In this document: in pieces, positions 15,725-20,498 of the stretch
Layout: every line of letters begins with the position of its first letter
How positions within the stretch are numbered: position 1 is the first letter of the stretch
NCBI GenBank assembly: GCA_965601425.1
Contig: CBFCWF010000049.1
Span: 1 to 20,498 of the forward strand
Source: Thiosocius sp965601425
GTDB lineage: Bacteria > Pseudomonadota > Gammaproteobacteria > Chromatiales > Chromatiaceae
Direction of reading: 5' to 3'
Length of the DNA: 20,498 bases
Translations under genes and position numbers: made by a program
The notes under the pieces: generated by a model
Seen by the model: only the letters and a program-made list of their open reading frames with translations
Told to the model about the DNA's origin: nothing
Databases searched by the model: none

Positions 15725-15828
15725 GCAGTCATATCGACATATCCGGCTGGCACTATCCACACTGGGCCGAACACTTCTATGCGATCGGATTGCGCAGCCG
15801 CGACTGGCTCGGATGCTCGAGACCTTGA
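15721..15828 (+). pseudogene. truncated DUF72 (YecE-like) gene remnant
   Basis: A TTG codon at 15721 overlaps the rtcB stop as TTGA. It opens a 35-codon frame reading HIDISGWHYPHWAEHFYAIGL and then RSRDWL before a stop at 15826-15828. This matches the conserved N-terminus of DUF72 proteins (I-x-x-SGW-x-Y-x-x-W, then FY-x-x-GL), which normally run to about 230-280 aa. No continuation of the family was found downstream in any frame. The reading is that a full DUF72 gene was once translationally coupled to rtcB and later lost most of its length. DUF72 has no firmly established biochemical function. Confidence 0.6.
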
Positions 15829-16280
15829 ACGGACGTGCCGGGGGCAACAGGATACGCTTCAGAAATGGCCCATGAGGTCCAACCGACCGTCCACTGGCTG
15901 CTGTACAAGCGGATCGGAAGAAGGCTTACAGTAGACAGAAGGGGCCGAAGGCAACACGCTGACACCGACCGATGAACCGTTCGACGCGCTGCTGCCCGGG
16001 CAATTGACGCGAACTCGGGTCGACGCGCGCCAGGCCGACTACCCCACGCGATCAGGGCCAGACGCCCCCAGGTGAAACGGCGCAAGCAACCCGGGACCCA
16101 TCCTCGGCCGAGTTTTGTTTCACCCGGACAAGACGTATGCTGTTGTATCGAAATGTCCACAGGGTTGGCGGCGCAATTGCGGATCTGCCGCTGTCACGTT
16201 GGCAGCAAAATCGGCCTGCGTTGCCCGTTGCCGGGTTTGTCGGTAATGCAAGGCATAAGCCTTCAGGCAGAGAACGCCGC
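15829..16280. other. intergenic debris between the DUF72 remnant and the TIR operon
   Basis: About 450 bp without an intact gene. A short frame at about 15935-16075 reads TPTDEPFDALLPGQLTRTR and is vaguely like the start of some SAM-dependent methyltransferases, but it ends quickly; it may be a second gene remnant or chance. The AT-richer stretch at 16112-16141 (GTTTTGTTTC, then TATGCT at 16136-16141) is a weak promoter candidate for the TIR operon. No terminator with a T-run was seen after rtcB. Confidence 0.4.
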
Positions 16281-17258
16281 GTGAAAGACGTCTTCATCAG
16301 CTATGCCCACGAAGACAGGGCATCGGCTCAAGCCCTGGCCGACTGCCTGGACAAGGCCGGCATAAGCGTCTGGTGGGATCCACAACTCCAGGCCGGGCAG
16401 CAGTTTGCGAAGGTGATCGAACAGACACTGCAGCGGGTTCGCTGCGTGATTGTATTGTGGTCGCGTCATTCGGTCGTCTCCGACTGGGTCAATGCCGAAG
16501 CGAGCGAGGGTCTTCGCCTCGGCAAGTTGCTCCCCGTGTTACTCGATGATTCGACGCCGCCGCTTATCTTCCGGGGCCTGCACACACTCAGCCTGCCGCC
16601 ATCCGATCTCTACCCTGGCGCACCGCTGCTCGACAAGCTGCTCCACGATATTCGTGCTCGGACCGGGACCCCCAGCGTACCAGTTGCCGCCGGTTCACGG
16701 CGGCTGCTTCAGCGTCTTGGCCTTGTTAGCGCGCTGCTCGGCACGGTCGTGGCGATCGGTGCGACTGGGCTGGCGGCCGCCACCATCGACGCATTTACCG
16801 GTGCGCTGGGTGGCTCGAGCCTCGAGGTCACGCCGCTGTTGAGTGAGGGTATGCTCGCGGCCCTGGGCCTGGTGCTGATAGTCCTGGCCTCGCGCCGCTT
16901 GCGGCACCGCGTGTTACTGTTGTCCGTCGGGCTGTTGTTGTTCGGGGTCCTGGCATACGCCTGGCTCGAGCGCAGCGTGGTTGACGTGCCTGATCACCTG
17001 TTCGGTCGGATAATCTCGCATGACTGGCAGGGCCTGCAGGTGGCGGCGTTGGGCGCGACGGGGTCGCCCGTTGCGCTGCAGTCGGTACCGGTAGACTCTG
17101 ACAATGGCAGTTTCGGTTTGCGTCTGCAGCCGGTGTTTGCCGACCGGCCTCGCTGGCTGCTGGTTGAGAAACCGGGCTGCAAGAGCGAGCGCCACGCGAT
17201 CCGCTGGTCGGCTTGGCGAACACAACAGGATATCGAAATCGATTTCAGGTGTAACTAG
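16281..17258 (+). CDS. membrane-anchored TIR-domain protein with extracytoplasmic C-terminal domain
   Basis: A 325-aa protein if started at GTG 16281, which gives the classic KDVFISYAHEDR opening. The Shine-Dalgarno sequence is weak, and a longer in-frame ATG at 16137 cannot be excluded. Residues 1-115 are a TIR domain: FISYAHED at 5-12, GISVWWDPQLQAG at 27-39, CVIVLWSRHSVVSDWVNAE at 55-73. Glu73 in W-V-x-x-E sits where NAD-cleaving TIR domains have their catalytic Glu. Three hydrophobic spans follow at about 144-170, 188-204 and 210-228, with RRLRHR between the last two. By the positive-inside rule the TIR end is cytoplasmic and the C-terminus periplasmic. Residues 233-325 are strand-rich with a G-x-F-x-L turn, resembling a carboxypeptidase-regulatory-like beta sandwich. 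It starts a three-gene operon with two exported proteins. NADase or signalling activity is inferred. Confidence 0.85.
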   Translation: MKDVFISYAHEDRASAQALADCLDKAGISVWWDPQLQAGQQFAKVIEQTLQRVRCVIVLWSRHSVVSDWVNAEASEGLRLGKLLPVLLDDSTPPLIFRGLHTLSLPPSDLYPGAPLLDKLLHDIRARTGTPSVPVAAGSRRLLQRLGLVSALLGTVVAIGATGLAAATIDAFTGALGGSSLEVTPLLSEGMLAALGLVLIVLASRRLRHRVLLLSVGLLLFGVLAYAWLERSVVDVPDHLFGRIISHDWQGLQVAALGATGSPVALQSVPVDSDNGSFGLRLQPVFADRPRWLLVEKPGCKSERHAIRWSAWRTQQDIEIDFRCN

Positions 17259-17259
17259 G

Positions 17260-18276
17260 ATGAAGTCCTCGCAGCAAGTGATCGGCATGGGCCTGCTCGT
17301 ATTGCTCTCGCTCGCCGGTCCCCTCGGCGCGGCAGCCGTTACCGGCACCGTGGTCGAGCGTGGCAGCGAAACGCCGTTGGCAGGAGCGGCGATCGAGGTC
17401 GTGTTGAGTGGCAAGCAACGTCGAGTCCTGCAGCCGACCGAAACGGATGGCCGCTTTCATTTCGCATTGAATTCGCTGTTTTCGTCCGAGGACCTCGATA
17501 CCGAAATCCTCTATCTGCGTTTTTCCAAGGCCGGCTATTCGCCGCATGTCGTCAGCAGGCGCAGCCGTACGCGCGGCGTGTTCGAGATCAGCAACATCCG
17601 GATAGCCCTGGAACCCGTTCGCGGTGACGGACCAGCACCCGCTGCGGCGGCGAACGGCGTCAAACGGATTTTCCATGCCCCCTATGATCTCTATGCCGAG
17701 TCGTCCGGCAGTCGCCGTGTGCTCGATCAGCTCAACGAGCGCTTTCCCCGTCACCTCCGACGCGGCATCGTGACCCATCTGCAGGGCCTCAGACTGCCCG
17801 CCGATGTCGCGATAGAAGCGCTGCCGGAAGTCCTGAGAGACCAGGACCCCGTTGCCGTTCGCCGGTTTGCACGTCGGCAGGATGCGCTCGCCGTCGTTCA
17901 AGGTGAAGCCGAGCTGATCGACGAGGACGGCCGGCAGTTCGTCGAACTGGCCTCGGAGTACCGCATCGTCCCCGATCTTCCCGATTTCAAGCCCGGGACG
18001 CTGCACGTCGATGACAAAATTCCCCCTGAAGAGATCCGACCGAGCCGGTTGTCGAAGAGTCTCAGCAAGATCTGGGGCGGATCGACCGTATTCGCGATGG
18101 CACTCAGGGAGGTTCAGCAGGCCACGCAGGAATCCGACCCTGCAAAGCGGCGCGAGCGGCTGGAACGCGCAGAGCGTTTTCTCAAGGCCCAGCAGAGGGA
18201 GCTGCCACGTGACGACATCCTGAAGATCCAGATTGAAGAGTTGGCCGACGTAATCGAGCAGGTAAGGCAACCATGA
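17260..18276 (+). CDS. exported protein with carboxypeptidase-regulatory-like domain
   Basis: A 338-aa protein. Its ATG at 17260 lies one base after the TIR gene stop. The AGG within ACTAGGATG is too close to act as a normal ribosome site, so translation is probably coupled. A signal peptide covers residues 1-26 (IGMGLLVLLSLAGPLGAAA). Residues 27-118 are a beta-sandwich of the CarboxypepD_reg/Ig-like type: VTGTVVERGSETPLAGAAIEV, then TDGRFHF and YLRFSKAGYSPHVV. Residues 135-285 form a mixed domain I cannot name (RIFHAPYDLYAE, then a helical stretch). Residues 285-338 are a charged helical tail rich in Glu, Arg and Gln, likely a coiled coil. No catalytic signature. The stop overlaps the next start by 4 bp. 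It may partner the TIR protein's extracytoplasmic domain, which seems to share the fold; that is inference. Confidence 0.8.
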   Translation: MKSSQQVIGMGLLVLLSLAGPLGAAAVTGTVVERGSETPLAGAAIEVVLSGKQRRVLQPTETDGRFHFALNSLFSSEDLDTEILYLRFSKAGYSPHVVSRRSRTRGVFEISNIRIALEPVRGDGPAPAAAANGVKRIFHAPYDLYAESSGSRRVLDQLNERFPRHLRRGIVTHLQGLRLPADVAIEALPEVLRDQDPVAVRRFARRQDALAVVQGEAELIDEDGRQFVELASEYRIVPDLPDFKPGTLHVDDKIPPEEIRPSRLSKSLSKIWGGSTVFAMALREVQQATQESDPAKRRERLERAERFLKAQQRELPRDDILKIQIEELADVIEQVRQP

Positions 18277-19742
18277 GCCTCGCCCGGCTGATCACCACCC
18301 TACTCGTCTGCCTCGCCGTGTTTCAGGCACGGGCCGGTGAGGAAATAATGGCCGAGTTCAGCGACACCGCGCCGAGCGGTGGACAGCGGACCCCCGAGGT
18401 ATTGGCCCACGTGCCGCTCAAAGCGGTCATCGCCGAGTTTCTGGATCCCATGGACACCGGTCTGGGAAAGTCGCTGGGCTACCTGATATGGCGCGAGACG
18501 CTGACCGCCATCAGCGACCAGGCAGGCGCCGGGGTCATCATGGCGAAGGCGCCGCCGGGAGAGCGGCTGGTCGAACTGCTAAAAAACGACTATCACCTGG
18601 CGGCTGAACGCATCGCACGTAACCAACGCAGCCGCATGGTTCTTTGGGGGGTTGTCGAATCCGAGGGCGACAGTTTCCTGATCGAACCCTATCTGTCGAT
18701 TCGTGATGAAGGAGGGGATAGCGCCCTGCGCCTCACCCTGAGCGCAAAATCACGCGCCGGCCGTTCCGAATGGGGCGACGGGGCCGGCGATGAAAGTCTC
18801 GGTGCGACCGTCTCGCGCACCCGCTTCAATTTTGCACCGAGCACGATAGAGCGGACCGAGCTCTTTCGTCGCCCGCTGATCACCCAATCCGCGGTCGACA
18901 TTCGGCAGCATCCGCGGGCCGATGCCACGGTGATCCAACGGGTGCCCGGCGACCAGGTACTGCAGGCAGTCGATATGCGAGACGACTGGTTCGAAGTGGC
19001 TCTGGACGGCGGCGAACGAGGATATGTGCACGCCGGTTCCTTCGGCCGGCTGCGACTGCCGCCACGTGAGGTAGTCGCGCAGCTGCGCGGCGTCAACCTG
19101 CGCAAAGGGCCGGGCACTGATCATGCTGTCGTCCGCAACGACGACCTCGTCGGAACATTCCCGGTCCTCGATATGCGCTACCGCCACGGCAAGGGCCTGT
19201 GGTATCAGATCGATGCCGGTGCAGAAGAGAGCTGGATCGCGGGTTGGCTGGTCCGCCCCCGGTTCTCAATACCGGCCGTGCACTTCCTCGCAGGCCTCTA
19301 CCGCTATTATGGCGATCGGGCAAAGGATGGCGTCGCTGCCTTCGAAGACTTCATCGCATCCACTGGGCCACATGAAAATAATGTCGTCCTGGCATCGGCC
19401 CATCAGCTGCTGGGTGTCTGTCGATTGCTCAGCAATGAACCAGCGGGAAAAGGCCACGAGGCCTTCAGTCGCGCAATCCACCATACGCCGTACGACCCCG
19501 ACGCCTATCTGTTGCGTAGTGTCGCCGCGTTCGGCGGCGGGCGCACCGATGCGGCGCTCGACGATCTGGAAAAGGCGCTCTCGCTGGACATGGAATACCC
19601 GCCGGCGCGACAGTTGACCCTGGCCGCGGCAGCTCTGGCACAGGCCCCGCACGTGACCCCCCTATCGATTCTCACTGGTCTGATGGGCGAGTCACGCCGC
19701 ACTAATCAACTACTGGGGCATTACGGGATAGCCCCCGAATGA
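18273..19742 (+). CDS. exported multidomain protein: TolB-N/CsgG-like region, two SH3-like domains, TPR-like helices
   Basis: A 489-aa protein. Its ATG overlaps the previous stop (ATGA, 18273-18276). A signal peptide covers residues 1-21 (ARLITTLLVCLAVFQARA). Residues 45-160 show the pattern of the N-terminal nucleotide- or ligand-binding-like fold of TolB-N, CsgG and FlgO proteins (KAVIAEFLDPMDTGLGKSLG, later RMVLWGVVESEGDSFLIEPY). Residues 203-258 and 269-328 are bacterial SH3-like domains (DIRQHPRADATVIQRVPGD and VNLRKGPGTDHAVV, each ending in a W/Y-V/I-x-x-G/W segment), a fold often used to bind peptidoglycan or peptides. Residues 335-450 form TPR-like helix pairs (AFSRAIHHTPYDPDAYLL, DLEKALSLD). 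It is the last gene of the TIR operon. Domain assignments are by pattern; its role as a periplasmic sensor or scaffold is inferred. Confidence 0.8.
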   Translation: MSLARLITTLLVCLAVFQARAGEEIMAEFSDTAPSGGQRTPEVLAHVPLKAVIAEFLDPMDTGLGKSLGYLIWRETLTAISDQAGAGVIMAKAPPGERLVELLKNDYHLAAERIARNQRSRMVLWGVVESEGDSFLIEPYLSIRDEGGDSALRLTLSAKSRAGRSEWGDGAGDESLGATVSRTRFNFAPSTIERTELFRRPLITQSAVDIRQHPRADATVIQRVPGDQVLQAVDMRDDWFEVALDGGERGYVHAGSFGRLRLPPREVVAQLRGVNLRKGPGTDHAVVRNDDLVGTFPVLDMRYRHGKGLWYQIDAGAEESWIAGWLVRPRFSIPAVHFLAGLYRYYGDRAKDGVAAFEDFIASTGPHENNVVLASAHQLLGVCRLLSNEPAGKGHEAFSRAIHHTPYDPDAYLLRSVAAFGGGRTDAALDDLEKALSLDMEYPPARQLTLAAAALAQAPHVTPLSILTGLMGESRRTNQLLGHYGIAPE

Positions 19743-19966
19743 CGCGAACGACAACTGGACAATTCGCCAGTGGGCCGTTTACGTGCATTCCTGTCATGCA
19801 GCCGCGATGCCGCATCGGATAGCTCAGTGACGGCAGTGGAGGAAAGCAGAGATGATCAGGCACTGTCTGTCAGATCGGGCCTGAGTTAGTCAGATGCTGC
19901 CGGCGAAGCTGAAGGCTCTTTGCAAAAGAATTCGGGGAAGCGTTTCGAAGTCCCGGATTTAGGTCG

Positions 19967-20125
19967 TATGGCGCGCCCGGAAGGATTACCGGCCTGCGGC
20001 CGTTCTGCGCGCCTTCGGCGCTTGTCGAACAGGCTTTGGCTGTCGGAGGTTCGAATCGCCGACTCCGGTACAAACGAGGAGGGCCCGGCGCATGCGGGCC
20101 CTGTTCGATATGGCGCGCCGGAAGG
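19967..20125. repeat. direct-repeat pair resembling reverse-oriented tRNA 3' ends
   Basis: TATGGCGCGCCCGGAAGG (19967-19984) recurs as TATGGCGCGCCGGAAGG (20109-20125), differing by one missing C. On the minus strand the first copy with its flank reads CCTTCCGGGCGCGCCA, the form of a T-stem, acceptor stem and CCA of an arginine-type tRNA. Between the copies lies a plus-strand GGAGGTTCGAATC (20045-20057), as in a T-arm. No complete cloverleaf can be drawn. Confidence 0.45.
20080..20102 (+). terminator. perfect 8-bp GC hairpin after the T-arm-like motif
   Basis: AGGGCCCG (20080-20087) pairs with CGGGCCCT (20095-20102) around a 7-base loop. It lies about 20 bases after the T-arm-like fragment, as terminators do after tRNA genes, but no T-run follows. 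Confidence 0.35.
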
Positions 20126-20243
20126 GACGAAACCGGGCACCGGATTATCGGGGTCTCGCTCGATTTCTATCAGAAATGAAGCGCAGTCCGCAATCCACTC
20201 AATGCTGACCCTCAGATCCGGACGCACGGAGACAGGAACCGAC

Positions 20244-20275
20244 CTGCCGGTCGCTGTGTGTCTGCCGACCGGCAG
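20244..20275. repeat. 10-bp perfect inverted repeat
   Basis: CTGCCGGTCG (20244-20253) and CGACCGGCAG (20266-20275) are exact reverse complements separated by 12 bases. It could be a hairpin in RNA or a protein-binding site; no function assigned. Confidence 0.6.
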
Positions 20276-20330
20276 CTTCATGCGCTTTGCGGACATGCAG
20301 CCATCAGGGCCTATGGTCCGAGTTTGTTAA

Positions 20331-20409
20331 GGGTTCATCGGATGCCTGCCCTCAGCTGGAGGTCTACGGGTACTCATTGGGGTTCAGTGGGCAGGCGTCG
20401 GATAAGCCC
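20331..20409. other. long imperfect stem-loop, possible structured RNA or element end
   Basis: The segments 20331-20351 and 20389-20409 can pair along about 21 positions: GATGCCTGCCC with GGGCAGGCGTC, then after a G/G mismatch GGGTTCATC with GATAAGCCC. Only one further mismatch occurs, and two pairs are G-T wobbles. The loop is 37 bases. A smaller hairpin, GTGGTC with GACCAC, follows at about 20439-20456. Identity unknown; the structure may continue past the window. Confidence 0.4.
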
Positions 20410-20498
20410 CGAGGGAGGAAACCGCGGGATGCTTCACGGTGGTCAGGGTAGACCACATGGCTATGGGGATTTGAATCGTCGCTCGGTGGCCTGAGGTG

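Larger units (their letters stand above)
19743..20498. other. gene-free right flank with tRNA-like debris and inverted repeats
   Basis: About 756 bp downstream of the TIR operon. The open frames here have unnatural composition and no good start signals. A weak 5-bp stem (ACTGG 19754-19758, CCAGT 19767-19771) might end the operon. The region also holds a direct-repeat pair, a GGTTCGAATC T-loop-like motif at 20048-20057, and several strong hairpins listed separately. It reads like an integration or recombination scar next to the operon. Confidence 0.5.

Noticed and set aside
14321..15847. 508-codon minus-strand frame opposite rtcB
   Set aside because: It is a shadow of rtcB, whose catalytic residues are all intact on the plus strand.
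16137..16280. N-terminal extension of the TIR protein from ATG 16137
   Set aside because: The extra 48 residues resemble no domain, and TIR proteins of this type usually begin right at KDVFISY; kept only as an alternative start.
16072..16284. 70-codon frame overlapping the GTG start of the TIR gene as GTGA
   Set aside because: The overlap looks like coupling, but there is no ribosome site, the cysteine clusters look random, and no family fits.
20000..20077. Possible intact tRNA ending near GGTTCGAATC
   Set aside because: The bases around the T-loop do not form a 5-bp T-stem with a 7-base loop, no acceptor stem or anticodon arm can be drawn, and the 3' end is not CCA.
19920..20330. 136-codon plus-strand open frame in the right flank
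   Set aside because: It runs through the repeats, hairpins and tRNA-like pieces, has no ribosome binding site, and its composition is unlike protein.
20258..20494. 78-codon plus-strand open frame at the right edge
   Set aside because: It spans the long stem-loop, has no start signal and no recognisable family; it more likely reflects a structured or mobile sequence.

Overview
The window is about 20.5 kb of GC-rich, densely coded DNA. It probably comes from the chromosome of a gammaproteobacterium, plausibly a sulfur-metabolising (Chromatiales-like) lineage. This is an inference from gene content: a GTP-type PEP carboxykinase, an exported DsrE-family sulfur-carrier-like protein, an arylsulfatase, a ferredoxin-dependent 2-oxoacid oxidoreductase, and archease plus RtcB. 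No rRNA or intact tRNA gene, CRISPR array or complete transposase was seen.

Layout. (1) 1-3677, plus strand: the 3' part of a small exported protein, a small exported protein made of five tandem 19-residue repeats, and a long exported arylsulfatase. (2) 4010-4519, plus: a DsrE/DsrF-like protein with a signal peptide. (3) 4774-6690, minus: PEP carboxykinase (GTP) with a good candidate terminator. (4) 7134-13560, minus: a metabolic block. A Glu/Leu-type amino-acid dehydrogenase is followed by a three-gene 2-oxoacid:ferredoxin oxidoreductase (fused gamma-delta, alpha, beta), whose genes overlap each other by 4 bp. After a 229-bp gap come an AMP-forming acyl-CoA ligase and a 73-aa coiled-coil protein. 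Together they could link amino acids, 2-oxoacids, acyl-CoAs and free carboxylic acids in either direction. (5) 13845-15724, plus: archease and the RNA ligase RtcB, which form an RNA repair or tRNA-splicing type pair. A DUF72 reading frame begins in a 4-bp overlap with rtcB but breaks off after 35 codons. (6) 15829-16280: gene debris with no intact gene. (7) 16281-19742, plus: a tightly packed three-gene operon. It encodes a TIR-domain protein with three membrane spans and a predicted extracytoplasmic beta-sandwich, an exported protein with a carboxypeptidase-regulatory-like domain, and an exported protein with a TolB-N/CsgG-like region, two SH3-like domains and TPR-like helices. (8) 19743-20498: apparently non-coding, rich in inverted repeats, with fragments resembling tRNA 3' ends and a long imperfect stem near the right edge.

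The most interesting part is the TIR operon. The predicted topology is a cytoplasmic TIR domain with the putative catalytic glutamate, joined through the membrane to an extracytoplasmic domain and encoded with two exported proteins that carry ligand- or wall-binding-type domains. This looks like a receptor-style arrangement and does not match a defence system I can name. The surrounding gene remnants and tRNA-like debris suggest an accessory, recombination-prone site.
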